Notes: generated by a model from the letters alone, not told the origin. 64,000 bases of DNA from Pachyseris speciosa (GCA_016490735.1 JAEMWC010000348.1:472501-536500), one strand, 5' to 3'; shown: positions 1-11,596, numbered from the stretch's first letter. A program made the numbers and translations.

Positions 1-86
1 TGGTAAATCAGGTAAATTATTAATTAAAGCCATTATAAAGGAGAATAAAACTTATCTGGATCCACAAAGAGGCCTGTCTTTAATAA

Positions 87-373
87 TTGAAGGGCTAAAA
101 GCGAAACTATCGTATGTGACAATTTAGAGTCGAAATTTCAAAATGGCCGGAATTGGCTGAATTTTGACATGTGGACTCCACTTTTGTCAAAGAACATTGC
201 CCTGTATTTTTTTTTTGCTGTTGCGCTCTTCGTTTTTGAAAAAAAAAAAACGGGCCTAAAGTACGTTCACACAAACTGTCACATATGATAGTTTCGCTTT
301 CAACCCTTCAATTAAGTCTGCCTTATTAACATTCATGAAGCAATGCCCAAGGGTATTCTTTATTGAAAACTAA
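87..373 (+). repeat. MITE copy 1, left end truncated
   Basis: Short DNA-transposon-like repeat with inverted ends. The left inner end (GAAGGGCTAAAAGCGAAACT from about 89) is matched in reverse by AGTTTCGCTTTCAACCCTTC near 290-309. On the right the repeat continues through 373, and that outer part is missing on the left. A second copy in the same orientation lies at 2258-2541 and supplies the missing left outer end. No coding capacity is seen. Superfamily is not determined because neither copy has both ends. Confidence 0.75.
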
Positions 374-1887
374 ACGCCAAATGCTCATAACTGAAGAGTA
401 AAACTGAAACTGGACATGAAATGATTGACAGGTAGAAAGGATTGTTCCATAGTGTGACGTAGACTAAACGTTTTGGTGGTTAAAACATCAATACTTACAC
501 GACGTATATGTTGGAGCTCCTGACTCGGTCCATGCCAGCTTGTTTGATTTAATCGAATTATGTCAGTTTGCCTGTTCGCTTGGTGGTCGAAGGACATCAT
601 GAAGTCTTTAGACTCGCAAGTCTAACACGGCTGAGAGAAACCAGTCATGTTCTCTCTGCTTGCCAAATCATGAAGAGATTATATTAATTTGACTCTCCAG
701 TTTGGCAGTAGAGATTAAGAGCTGAGCAAAAAAAAAAAACTCTGAAAACATCTCTTGTCTAAAAAGCAGCTCGGTTTTGCTAGTCTTGGTCCATTTCTGA
801 AAGGTTGCTGTGCTAGAATTTCCGAAAAGGAGAGTTGTTTTCGGAGTTTAGGGCAAAAAAGTCAGTGAGGTTTGCAGAGTGCCGCGGAGGGCATAACATT
901 CCCACAATTCATTGCGGCCGAAGTGGGCGCTGTCTCGCGGGCCACCGAAACCATGAAACAGTTCGTGAAAATTCGCAAACATTACGGAGAATCGATCCGA
1001 GAGAGGGAAATCAGCATGACGAGAAGTCCATCCATTTTCGATGAGTATCTTGAAAACAATCCAGGGAAAAGTTGCATTGGTGCGCGTGGCAAATATTACC
1101 AAGTGCGAAATATACTCGTGGGCGGTCGTCAAGTTGTTATGTAAACACAGATAGACATGCTGCCGAATTTCAACATATAAATCACTTTTCCGTAGATCAA
1201 CTCGGTTATTTTGATTCTATGGAGGCTTCTAAACATCAGCAAAATGTATTTCAAAGCAAGATAAACACCAGCAAAAAAGTATTTGCACGCGAGATATTTT
1301 AACAAGTCGTTGTCTTACGCATCAGATGATACAGATTAAATTTCACATCTTATGCAAATATGTATGGTTTGAAGCCAATTTGAAGCCAACAAAAATAGTG
1401 AAGTATTTTGTTCCTTTTTTTTCACTGTCGTCATTTATGTGGATTTGTGATACGATTTTCATTCCACTGGTTCCATTTGACCACGAAAATGAACCCTTCA
1501 AAATCGTTTCAAATGACCAAAGCACGTGAAATGCCAGTCAAAGCTCTGTTTTGAAGCGGGAACCTACGGGAAACAGCTTACTCTTTTGTTGCCCTTGAAC
1601 ATCGTTAACTCAAATTTTTGGTGTAGCTCAAGAACAGAAGTTGTTGGTATTGGCCAAAACCTATCTTCAAGTAAAAACAGCTGTCTTAAATATTTTTTTC
1701 TATTTCTCGGCCAACAGCAAGCTTTTTGAGTACTGAGTTAGAATCAAGTCTGATCCTGATCCAAATCACCCTCTTCAGCAATTTACTTATATCGGCCAAA
1801 GCCTTTCCAAAATAAGCTTTAAGCTGATTGAGACTCAAAATGCGCTGCTTACTTTAACGTAAACGTTAACATTTGCAATGCCCTGTG
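374..1887. other. Unassigned stretch between two MITE copies
   Basis: No recognisable gene or element. An open frame of 90 codons at 872-1144 (plus strand) has ordinary amino-acid composition but matches no family I recognise, and frames overlap it on the other strand. I make no functional call. Confidence 0.4.
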
Positions 1888-2007
1888 CCTAACCCTATCC
1901 CTAGCTCTAACTATAGCTCTAACCCTAGCTCCAACCCTAACCCTAGCTCTAACCCTAACCCTAACCCTAGCTTTAACCCTAGCCCTAATTTTAACCCTAA
2001 CTCTAAA
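1888..2007. repeat. Interstitial telomere-like repeat, degenerate (CCCTAA)n
   Basis: About 120 bases made of CCCTAA hexamers mixed with variant units such as CCCTAG, CTCTAA and TTTAA. CCCTAA is the complement of TTAGGG, the common animal (including cnidarian) telomere repeat. The open frames across it (poly Asn-Pro-Ser on one strand, poly Arg-Val on the other) are products of the repeat and not genes. Confidence 0.85.
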
Positions 2008-2257
2008 TCTTTTGAGTGCTGTTTTCAAGTCGGACAAAATCTATGCACACTGGCTTAAGGTTAACCAAGGCTACTGTGTGCTGTTTTTAAGTCAAGCAAG
2101 AATGTTGCGCACTGTGTTCCAGCTAAGGAAGCTTCTTGAGCAATATCAGTAAGCAAAACACTGGTAATAAGCGCTGCATTTAAAAAAGTCGACCATTTCC
2201 AAGTCGGATGGGCATCTTGTGTGCTGTTTATGAGTGCTGTTCTCTTAATTCAGTTAG

Positions 2258-2541
2258 CTTAGTTTTCAATAAAGAATACCCTTGGACATTGCTTCATGAA
2301 TATTAATGAGGCAGACTTAACTGAAGGGCTGAAAGCGAAACTATCGTATGTGACGATTTAGAGTCGAAATTTCAAAATGGTCGGAATTGGATGAATTTTG
2401 ACATGTGGACTCCATTTTTGTCAAACAACATTGCCCTGTATTTTTTTGCTGTTGTGCACTTCGATTTCGAAAAAAAAGTATGCCTAAAGTATGTTCTCAC
2501 AAACAGTCACATACGCTAGTTTTGCTTTCAACCCTTTAATT
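2258..2541 (+). repeat. MITE copy 2, right end truncated
   Basis: Second copy of the repeat at 87-373, in the same orientation. It has the full left outer end (starting TTAGTTTTCAATAAAGAATA) and loses the right outer end where it abuts the L1 ORF1 fragment at about 2541. The last codons of the neighbouring minus-strand reading frame are MITE sequence, not L1 protein. Confidence 0.75.
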
Positions 2542-3164
2542 AGTCTGTCCAGTACAAAGTATGCCATCTTTCCTGCCCTCTTGGCTTCCTTTAGCTTTTC
2601 CAGTTGACTACTTTGCTTATCCAAGGTTTCCGCTGCGAGGTCTTCATTCACGAATAGACCCGTTGGTTTGATTTGTCGTGCTGCCCAAACGATCCCTCCT
2701 TTCTGTTTCCAATCACGCAAATGGCAGACTATCGTTCTTGGTTTGGTTCTGGGGCCATCAGCCACTTTGTGAGCTCCAGTTCTTGGTTTAGGACCAACAC
2801 GGTGTGCTCGCTCAATGTCTGGTTCGGACTCCAAATTCAACTTTTCCTTCAATACTTGTCTTACCTTTGCTTCTGTCTCAAGCCACGTTTCACTGCCTTC
2901 TTCAGTGATTCCATCAACGTGAATGTTATTTCGACAACTTTGATTCTCAAGGTACTCCATTTTGTTGCCATGTTTGACCAAAACACGCTGGATGTCATCA
3001 AGTTCATCTTCTATCTCAGCCAGTTCGTCAGAGGACTTGAAACGGTCATCAATATCTTGCTGTGAGTATTGCAGACTAGCTTTTAATTCTGCTACGGACT
3101 TAACCACCTCATCTATCCTTGTATTTATGGAAGACAGGACTGATTCAAACATGGTTTTGAACAT
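2542..3164 (-). pseudogene. L1-type LINE ORF1 protein fragment
   Basis: Reads from an ATG at 3164 for about 207 codons before running into MITE DNA. The order is an N-terminal coiled-coil-like stretch with heptad Leu/Val/Ile, then an RRM-like part with RNNIHVDGITE, then a basic C-terminal part including RAHRVGPKPRT and LFVNEDLAAETLD. This is the usual layout of L1-clade ORF1 (RNA-binding chaperone, transposase_22 type). Similar protein continues in other frames upstream (to about 3290), so the true start was farther 5' and a frameshift separates the parts. No ORF2 is adjacent. It is a remnant. Confidence 0.75.
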
Positions 3165-3523
3165 TCACTCCTGCATCTGCATCATCTCTCTCAACGTCGC
3201 CATTGACAAGAACTCGGTTGCTGGATCAGAATCTCATCCAGTACAAGGATTCGAGGATTTGGAGGAAGTCCACGCATCAGGCATAATTCAATAAAGGACT
3301 AAAATAGTGATAATTCAGTTTTTAAGGAAAAGCGCGCAAATCAGAGCGCTGCGCCCGGCCCGGCCGTTACTGCTTACCAATTACCAATTTCTGCACCAGC
3401 AGAAACTACTTACCCACAAATGAGGCTAATTCTCTAGTGGACACCATAAAACGTTTTAGAGACATTCTTTGAACACAACCCGCAATACTAGATAGGCATC
3501 TATCCGAAATTCTAATAGCTCCA

Positions 3524-4190
3524 TCAATAGTGTCCCATACTATACCCACCACTCAATGACCTGACAAGGAGTCCACTAGGACTTCTCATCATTGGTAATA
3601 AAACCGGCTTTCCATAAATCTGATCTAACACAGACAGCCAAAGCTGCACAGGAGACTTGTCAAAATGAATCAACCGTCCGTCGTCTAGTAATAAAGCAAC
3701 ATTGGCCCCATGGATCCTGCAATGTTTTTCAATTGGCTTAAGACACTTTGTTAAGATAAAAGGGGCTGAGGCCAAACCAAAAGGCAAAACAGTAAATACG
3801 AAATAACTGAACTTAGTATCACCCGAAAACTTCCATGCAAAACCTAAGAAAGTCTGATGAACTGGGCAAATATCAATATGGTGGTAATCGCTCTTTAAAT
3901 CAAACAAAATCATGAAAGCTCCCTTTTGGAAATAAGACAAGGCTATCTTCCAGTCTTCATTCTTAACTCTTTGTTTCATAAGATGTTTATTAACGTACCT
4001 TAAATCTAATAATCTCTTCCCATTGGGTTGAACGGACACAGATAACGGTTTAACCACATAGGGGGATCTTGAACTTCTACCACCCGATACGAATGCAAGA
4101 GCTCTGTAATGGCTTCTTCTACAAATTGTGGATGATGCAAAGAAGACATGTTGTTTATGAGAACGTTTTCGGAGAGAATAGACTCGAAAG
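3524..4190 (-). pseudogene. DIRS-type reverse transcriptase fragment (3' part)
   Basis: Reverse-transcriptase core: LSVSVQPNGKRLLDLRYVNK, FDLKSDYHHIDICPVHQTFL, then TVLPFGLASAPFILTKCLKP, and an LLLDDG in place of the usual Y/F-x-DD box. The spacing and wording fit DIRS/Ngaro-group tyrosine-recombinase retrotransposons. The frame shifts near 4060, where the preceding residues continue in another frame, and quality drops again after about 3640. The N-terminal piece of the same protein is at 5559-5771, the two being separated by a Ty3/gypsy remnant. Non-functional. Confidence 0.75.
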
Positions 4191-4278
4191 TGTAGTGTTT
4201 GTTGGTCTACCTGTGGTAGCATGTGCATGATTGGATAGAATCATTATAGGGTGTGAAAAAAAAAAACCGGCGGGAACA
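4191..4278 (+). repeat. Ty3/gypsy LTR piece, left
   Basis: Begins TGTAGTGTTTGTTGGTCTAC and ends near GGCGGGAACA. The same sequence recurs at 5458 directly after a polypurine tract, which identifies it as LTR. This copy lacks a short segment present in the right copy. It interrupts the minus-strand DIRS reverse transcriptase. Confidence 0.65.
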
Positions 4279-4292
4279 CCATATGTTGTCAA

Positions 4293-4391
4293 AATGAATC
4301 AACCACTCAATGACCTGACAAGGAGTCCACTAGGACTTCTCATCATTGGTAATAAAACCGGCTTTCCATAAATCTGATCTAACACAGACAA
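4293..4391 (+). repeat. Rearranged duplicate of 3551-3676
   Basis: About 87 bases starting CCACTCAATGACCTGACAAG repeat 3551-3638, preceded by a copy of TTGTCAAAATGAATCAACC from about 3658-3676. The order of the two source blocks is swapped. It sits exactly between the left LTR piece and the gypsy coding remnant, where LTR/gag would be expected. Confidence 0.7.
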
Positions 4392-4445
4392 AGCAACCAT
4401 GCAAAAAAAAAAAAAAAGCAACCATGGCAAGATATATCGACAAAT

Positions 4446-5172
4446 TTGATGGGTTCCCTACTGTCAGAAGGGTATGTGTTCGTCATCGTAGACTACTATA
4501 GCCAGTACTTTGAGGTAGAGATGATGAAGTCTGTAACGTCCACCAGCATTATCGAGAGCCTTGAGAGGATTTTCTGTAGACGTGGCCTGCCAAAGTCGCT
4601 GAAAACCGACAATGGCCCACAGTTTGCGTCCAAGGACTTCAGGTCGTACCTGACGACAAGTGACATACAGCACAGAACGTCCACACTGCTTTGGCCCCAG
4701 GCGAATTGGGAGGTTGAACGTCAAAATAGAAGCTTACTCAAAGTCCTGAGGATTGATCAAGTGGAAAAGAAGAATTTATGGGTGGAGATGAGGAAATTTT
4801 TAACAGCCTACAGGACCACACCTCATAGTACCACTGGTGTTACACCAGCCAAACTGTTGTTTAAGAGAGAGACAAGGTCAAAGATCCCTGAGTGAACAAG
4901 TTCCGAGTATGCTGACAGCAAAGCAAGAGACAAGGATGCAAAGATGAAACAGAGGAGAACTGACTATGCCAATGAAAGAAGGGTGCGCAGGAAAACAGTG
5001 TTGCTCCAGGCGACCAAGTCCTGAAAACAAGCTTTCAACAACCTTTGGGGAAACACCTTACAAAGTCACCAGTAAATATGGAAATGAAGTCACTGTGATG
5101 TCACCAGAGGGAGTTAACTATAACAGAAATGTGACCGAAGTGAAGAAATACCTGACAGAGGAGTTTGGCTAA
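4446..5172 (+). pseudogene. Ty3/gypsy integrase remnant
   Basis: Catalytic core of a retroviral-type integrase. The three acidic positions are present: Asp in VIVDYYSQYF, Asp in KTDNGPQFAS and Glu in EVERQNRSLLK. The YRTTPHSTTGVTPAKLLF box follows. The frame stops at 4893; the C-terminal domain (TPYKVTSKYGNEVTVMS) resumes at 4966-5172 in another frame. Gag, protease, RT and RNase H are absent. Integrase normally inserts the cDNA copy into host DNA; here it is decayed and lies between two LTR pieces. Confidence 0.85.
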
Positions 5173-5442
5173 CAAGACACAAGACAAGTTGTTGTTGTGG
5201 ATAGGGATGCCAATACAGATACTCCAGAGGTATCCCTGAAGCCAACTAGGGAAAGGAAACCACCAGGATAATTAAAGGACTATGAACTTTACTGAATACG
5301 AATTCTAATAACACTGATTCCTTGAACAATGAGCATGTGGTGCAGTTTAAATTGAACTTTGCTTTATCGGGGCCAGAATGTTAGATAGATAGAGATAGAG
5401 ATATACATGTTAGTATTGCCATTGTAAGCCGTGTCTAAGTCC

Positions 5443-5560
5443 AAGGAAAAGAGGGGTTGTAGTGTTTGTTGGTCTACCCGTGGTAGCATACATCATGTGC
5501 ATGATGGGATAGGATCATTATAGGGTGTGAAAAAACGGCGGGAACAAAGTTGTTGGTATT
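5443..5560 (+). repeat. Polypurine tract and right LTR piece of the gypsy remnant
   Basis: AAGGAAAAGAGGGG at 5443-5456 is a polypurine tract, the plus-strand primer site of LTR elements. It is followed at 5458 by TGTAGTGTTTGTTGGTCTAC, matching the left LTR piece at 4191. The downstream boundary is approximate because DIRS coding sequence resumes at about 5560. Confidence 0.7.
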
Positions 5561-5771
5561 AAGACCCGTTGAGATTCAATTCGACTTGAATTATCGATAA
5601 AATAAACTCTTGGGCACCAATAGCATGCCAGAAAGATATATTTCTCTTCAAACTGCCCTTAACCTGCAATACGCCCGATGCAGTCCAATTTTCATGTTCA
5701 TAACCCTTCATTACCTCAATAAATTCGTCAAAAGGAGCGTCATTACTACTTATATTTCGATTCCCCATCAT
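5559..5771 (-). pseudogene. DIRS-type RT fragment (N-terminal part)
   Basis: Contains VKGSLKRNISFWHAIGAQEF followed by ILSIIQ. This matches the segment that precedes the RT core in DIRS ORF2 proteins (x-GRLK-x4-FW-x2-IGA). It is the upstream half of the fragment at 3524-4190; the gypsy remnant between them explains the break. Its own end is altered, since the expected continuation after ILSII is replaced. Confidence 0.6.
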
Positions 5772-5799
5772 TTAATCCTCCTGATCGAGGCTTAGTAGG

Positions 5800-6637
5800 T
5801 GTGGTGCTACTCAACTAATGGAAACCACTTCTATTGGATTGTATGATAAAAGGGTTTCCGGCTCTGCAGCCCTTAGCCCAGCATGTCAGCATGGAAAGTG
5901 AGGGTGAGAGGACTAAATCACTCCGAACAGCCTTTAAATAGTGAAGCCACACCAATCAAGGATACCCAAGGGACACGTCCAAGTGGTGTGTCATACAGCG
6001 AAATGAATAACCAAAGAAACAAACTACTAATGAACTGAATTCACCACATACCAGCAGAAAATATATTTTCTTAGGATCTTTTCTAGCCCATCAAGAATGC
6101 CCTTTTCTATCCCTTTTTGTTCAAATATTGCGTCGGTAAAAAATTGCTGTTCTCTTTTCTACAGAGTTAAGTCTGTCCGCACAGTTTCTGTGGAAATGGG
6201 CAAAACAACAAGGGCCCTTCGCATCTGGTAAACTTTCTTCAAGACTTTCAGGTAGTGGCAAGTTGCTCTCTGATATGAAGCTCTTTGGCTTCTTTGTAAG
6301 ACTTAGAGCAGCTGAGGTTACCTTCAAGTTTTCAATTTTCTTGTACGTTGCTTTACCCTGCAACACTGTGAGACCGATAAATACTAGGGGTACCTGTGCC
6401 CATTCCAATTTGAGAAGTGGAATCACTATTTAAATCACTATTTTATTGTTGGTTTCCTTTTCATATTTAACTAATTCACTTACCAAGTCTGTAGAGACTT
6501 TGTTTAAGTGACTGCAATTGTATACCTATTTTCTCAATTGTGGCAGTTGGCTGAATTTGTCAGCCTTGGAAGGTCCACCAGTGCTGATTTCCTCATATGC
6601 AAAACTGTCGTTGCTGGCTCCTTCTGTACCTTTTCCT
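5800..6637. other. Non-coding stretch, nothing recognised
   Basis: No family recognised. A 101-codon minus-strand frame at 6121-6426 has no motif I can name and no partner exon that I can support. Confidence 0.4.
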
Positions 6638-6641
6638 TTAA

Positions 6642-7835
6642 CCCTTTGACTCCCAGTTTATTGCAATTTTTTAGTAAGTTTTTGGTGATAATTAGTCAGG
6701 AGGACTAATCTCCATTTAAGGAGTTGCGATGGAAATAACAGTGGTCTTGTGACACTGTGGGCTCACTCTAAGGTGTGACATCACGCACATTTGCGGCCGT
6801 TTTGTTCGTTTACTGAGTCAACAAGCTTGATTGTGGTAAATTTGCCGCGTTATAAGTGTTTTTAGAGTCTTTTTCCTCCACAAAGGCCCCCAGGCTGGCA
6901 TCATTAAGCTGGAATGTGGGTAAAGGCAAGCCTTTGAAAGAATCCAGAGGTGAGAGACGGTTTCTTGCTGAATGAGACGCCAAATATGCTTTGTAGCCAA
7001 TATGGCGGTGGATAGCCGAACCTGTCTCTCTGCTAACTCTGTGGAAGGCTACCAGGGCCTACAAAGGCAATTTGGACTAGTTTTTACTGGTAAAAAGTTC
7101 AATCGACGTCATATTTTCCTGGTAGTACTGGGTGGCCCGACATTTACAAAAAAACTTTGAAATAGGAAATGGAAGGGTTCTATGTTAGTGGAATAGTTGA
7201 CTTGCCCAGAATTCTTTTGGGGCGTGAACAAGACAACTTGAGATACTCGAGATTGGCTCCAATAAAATGGCTAAAGCATGGCCCGCGGGAAAAAGTGAGA
7301 GGAAAATTCCATCCAGATGCCAAGGTCTGGCCTTAAGGTTTGCTGTAAATGTAGAATTTTGATTTTGGGCAATGTTTTTTGTTAAGAAGTTGACCACGAA
7401 AATGTGTAATTTTTGGTGTTGTTCTTTGGTCAAAAGACTGGCATTTTGGGCTTTGTTGCCAAACAAACTGTGCTATGTAGTGGAATTCGGGTATTGTTGT
7501 CGGTTTTTCTGATTTGATAATTGCAAAAAAACACCGTTTAGTGCTATTTACACATTATTATGTATTTGCGACAACATTTAAACAAGAAATAAATCGTAAG
7601 AGCAAAAGCGATATATAGACCCATTCGGCTAACTCAATGTTGTACCCAATTCAAATCTCTTGGGCTTAAGATTATTTGTGTTTTTATTTGCATTATAATG
7701 TAGCATTCATATTTAAATGATATGGAAATACCGGGAACAAAACGTTTTAATCCCAAAGTGTTTGAATTGGGTACAACATTGAGTAAGCCGAATGGGTCTA
7801 TTTTAGATCAACGGGCGTCTTTGGGAGTCAATGAG
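6642..7835. mobile_element. TTAA-flanked non-autonomous element (piggyBac-like ends)
   Basis: Left end reads TTAA then CCCTTTGACTCCCAG (6638-6656). Right end reads TTGGGAGTCAATGAG then TTAA (7821-7839), giving inverted ends with TTAA duplications, the target of piggyBac-type transposases. About 1.2 kb with no transposase frame. A smaller MITE (7618-7798) is nested near its right end. The terminal match is short, so the call is moderate. Confidence 0.5.
7618..7798. repeat. TA-flanked hairpin MITE
   Basis: 181 bp with about 36 bp inverted ends: GACCCATTCGGCTAACTCAA on the left, the complement TTGAGTAAGCCGAATGGGTC on the right (one-base differences). It is flanked by TA on both sides, as for Tc1/mariner-type insertions. 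No coding sequence. Confidence 0.75.
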
Positions 7836-7839
7836 TTAA

Positions 7840-10235
7840 GGTGTTTAAAAGGCTCTTCTGTGGGAAAGGTTTTCCTTTTTGTTAGGCACTGTGACTTTTC
7901 ATATAAACTTCAACTTTATAGTCAGCGGTGGCAACAAACGCATCTACCACAGCATCCATATTATCCATGATTTAAAATAATCTCTGTTGACCTACACAAT
8001 CTTGCATGGGTTTTTGCAGAATTTAACTTGAGGTGATACTGCCAAACAGAATTTGAGTTTTAGACAGTTTTTGCCAATGACTTGATGACGTAAAGGATCA
8101 TGCTATACTTTCACAGGCTAGGTACTCGTTCTCAAATATAAGGAAAGGAACCATGTCACTTTCAGTATCTTTCCAGTGTTTACCAGTAAGCTTCATAGTG
8201 ACCATTACAAAAGGCTTGTTTTCAGCACTGATAATTCTTGCCCAAAATAAAAACAATTTCCATTTATTTATTTTTGGCGCACAGATAGCGTTACAAATTA
8301 AACAGAGATGCAAAAAAATAATAAAAGAAAATTAAATAATGATATAGCAATAATTATAATGGATAAAATAAAAAGAAAAAAAGGAAGAAAGAATGAGGTA
8401 AAGGTGGCGAGGAGGCCTAAAAGGAAACTATAAAGCTTATGTTAATCAGGCCTCCTCAAATATAGCACTATAGATCTGGGTTGAAAGACACCATTTCTGG
8501 AACTTAAGTTGCCTTTGATGGTGTTGCAAATCTCGACAAATTACAAATTTTATGTGGTGCAAAAATTTTGAAGACTAAGACTGCCACATGAGGTGACGTA
8601 TAAATATGAATATTTTCTACCAAACCCAAGAAAATGTTCTGGGTTCGCCTTTTCTGTTTTGTGGCTGATGATCGCAGGATTCCCACTGTTGCCCAACCTT
8701 AACTGTCTTTAGAAGAAAGACCTGCCCTTTAAAAACACTAAGTTAGGTTTTGGATTTTTGGTTTATGTGACAAGTAATTTACGAGTGTTGGTCCCGGGCT
8801 ACTTTGCACAGACGTTGGTTTTCAATTATACATTAACATGGGCATAAAGCAGAGGTTTGTTTTGTAGTCACTGTGCAGTTATTTACTCCATAATGACTGT
8901 GAGTCAATCAACTTTTGTGAACAAACCTCTGCCAGATCGCTTTTTCAAGGCCCTTGACTGGGCTATGGAAAGAAATTTTTTTTATGTTTATTTTTTGCAC
9001 TCCTCCCCTGAAATGATGAATGGCCAGTCCCCACAGCTATCTGGGATGAAAATAAATGCTGCAGGATTCAAGAATCATCTGTTACCCAACCCGGTTTTAT
9101 GTTTAAATCAGTTCCATACCCAAATTCTGTACTATATATATACAACCATAACTTATTTCTGAAAAAAAATTGTTATATTCTACTTTTAGGCTCAAGGGGC
9201 TGATATTCTGTATTCTCAGAGCTGTTTATGAACATTATTTTGCTGTTCAAGAATAAGGGAGGGCAGTGGAAATGGGAGGGCCTTATTTTGGACTTCTACG
9301 GTACTCCCAGTAAGCTAGACAAGGTAACCTGCGTATAAAAATAGTTTTGATAACATGCTGGGGCAACCAGTGCACTTTGTGGTAATTCCCAAAGGAGCTG
9401 GAAATAAAACAAGGCTGGATCCTTGAGCATGTTTTCAGAATCTCGGATAAACTTGGGACTAAAAATATGTCGTGTGATATAACGTTTCGGCAGTAAAATT
9501 TATCTTTCCTTCTTTTGCTGGCAAAATTCGCGCTGTGAACGATCAGCTGTGAAAGCAATAAGCGTGTGCTCCCTCTATGATTAAGAAAAAAACCTGCCCC
9601 TTTGCTGATGCGCGTTAAAAATGGATTGGACTTTGCAGGCGGAGAAGAAGATAAGTGTTACCCTTGTTCCTAAGCGAGTTGTGCAATTTTTCTTCAGTCG
9701 GGCAATGGATATACCTAAAGGATTGCTATTCATTATTGCTACAAGTACAGTTCCCATTATGTTTATTTTCATTTTAATTCCAAGTATATTTGAATTTCAT
9801 GACTCGAGGTTTGAAATGTCGATTTGCCCAAAGCACAGCAATTATTTTCGTATTGGATGATGCTGCTGGCAATTTATGGTAGAGCTACAAGTTGGGGCGT
9901 GCTTTAACTTTCCTGTAGATCATTTTCACCGTGACGTCATCAAATTTTAAAACCAAAATAGCAAATTTCTCTGAATTTCTATTTACGTCAAAATAAATGT
10001 TTTGTCAAGTTTCTAGTCCCAGTGTCTTTTGTTTTTAAAGTACAGAAATTTGAATTTGTGACGCTGTATGGCTGAAAAATGGCTTTTCCTTATGATTTTC
10101 AGCGGTTAAAAGACTTAAAACATTTCAAGTATTGGAATATGTGTTTATGCATATGTATAGCAGCTCACAAGCAAAAAGAAAGCGCTGTTATCGTAATTGG
10201 TTGCCATACTTGTGTACCTCTTGTACTTGTATTTA
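7840..10235. other. Non-coding stretch
   Basis: No supportable gene. An A-rich tract at about 8290-8400 between a TTATTTATTTTTGGCGCACA-like block and AGGCCTAAAAGG resembles a LINE 3' end but has no adjoining RT. The remaining open frames are short and without recognisable motifs. Confidence 0.35.
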
Positions 10236-10340
10236 CTGTAGTTTTCCGGTTATAAGGCCCACCTTTTTTTTCGAAAAGAGTTGCTATTTCTATCTAAAGC
10301 TATAGTTGAACTTGGGGTGTGCCTTATAGGCAAATATTTT

Positions 10341-10637
10341 CCTGAAACAATTTTTTACGAGCTCATTTTCCCCTATAATTAACCCAACATATGAGACACA
10401 ATGTTAGTCATTGACTTTCATAGATATGGTTGTTCTGAAAAGAACCGTTTTATTTACTGGCCAGTCTAGTCATCTGTCTCGTTGTTGGTCTGAATTTGTT
10501 CCCTGACTCCACGTTGCGATCGCCTTCTGCTTCTCTCCCAGTTGATCTTTCTGGATCCATTGTAGAACCAACTCCTTGCTTGGTGACCGCTTCTTTCCCA
10601 ATGGAGTGTAGGTGAATGGACCGTTAACCATCCAGGC
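10341..10637 (-). repeat. Duplicate of the pogo transposase 3' end
   Basis: This block (CCTGAAACAA...CCATCCAGGC) repeats 11597-11990, the C-terminal coding end and 3' UTR of the transposase, but lacks an internal segment of roughly 100 bases, including the TTC repeat. The L1 piece lies between the copies. Either two related pogo elements are nested or the end was duplicated during L1 insertion. Confidence 0.6.
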
Positions 10638-11596
10638 TTTTTTTTATTAATACAGATATAAAGTATTTAAAGTTTTACAAATTACAGTATAAAATACCAA
10701 ACATAACAAAACTAAAAAAAGTCTATCTATGTACATATAAGGGCACAAAATAAAAAAACATTTGCAATGTTACATTTACGACACTACCACTAACACACAC
10801 AAAAAGAGAGAGAGAATGAGAGAGAGATTAATTATTACAACAAAAGATTCTGAAAGCCCGCCCATTTTTCCTTTAAAACATCAAAGGAAGCAGGACTTGG
10901 GCAAAGCAGAAAAAAAAAACCAGATGTAATACTAGAAACAAAAAACTCATGCAAGAAGTAAGGGCAAGAAAAACAAAATGAATAATGCAGAATAACACAT
11001 ATATACATGCAGTGGACAAGACATGCCTTGTTTTGCAATGCTCCAGCCGTGAAATTTGGGTTCAATTCACATTATGGCTCCATAATGTACAGGATCATTT
11101 GTTTCCTTATCTCTAACACTTGGCCGTTTATAATCAGTTGATCAATTTTGAAAAAAGCTTGTTGCTGATCTAGTTTTGCCGCCTTCAAAACTTGGTATAA
11201 TCTCTTGTGGATCTCGTCAATCTCTTTTGGAAAGTCATTTGAAATTCCTATTCCAGTTCCTTTGAGATTCTTGATGAAAGACCACACAAATTCTTTATCT
11301 TTATAAAAAACTAAAAAGCTGTTACCGGTCGTGGTTTCGAGGATGTCTCCCAAGTGGGCAGTTGGTGAATGCATTCGAAGCGGATGTTCTTCACATCTTT
11401 CTCTGGGATTTTCATCTTCTCCAGAAGGGTTTTGTGGACTATCTCTTCTGTACCAGCATTTTCATTGTCCTCAATATTGAAGAACTTGAGATTCTCTCTC
11501 CTGGTGTACACTTTTAATTTAATATTCCGACGCTTGAGACTCAACACCTCTTCCTCAAGAGAATTCAGATCTTTTGTGGTCTTCTCAGTAGAGACG
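10638..11596 (-). pseudogene. L1-type LINE fragment with ORF1 C-terminal half
   Basis: Frames 11547-11311 and 11374-11072 together give the ORF1 RNA-binding region: RRENLKFFNIEDNENAG (RRM start), IHQLPTWETSSKPRPV, FYKDKEFVWSFIKNLKGTG and GISNDFPKEIDEIHKRLYQV. A frameshift lies near 11340. ORF2 is missing. A T-run at 10630-10640 marks the 3' (poly-A) end on this strand. ORF1 proteins bind LINE RNA and act as chaperones in the ribonucleoprotein; this copy is dead. Confidence 0.7.

Noticed and set aside
872..1144. Small host gene
   Set aside because: No recognisable domain, splice partner or start context to support it; left as unassigned.
1849..2037. Arg/Val-rich and Asn/Pro/Ser-rich open frames
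   Set aside because: They are translations of the telomere-like repeat.
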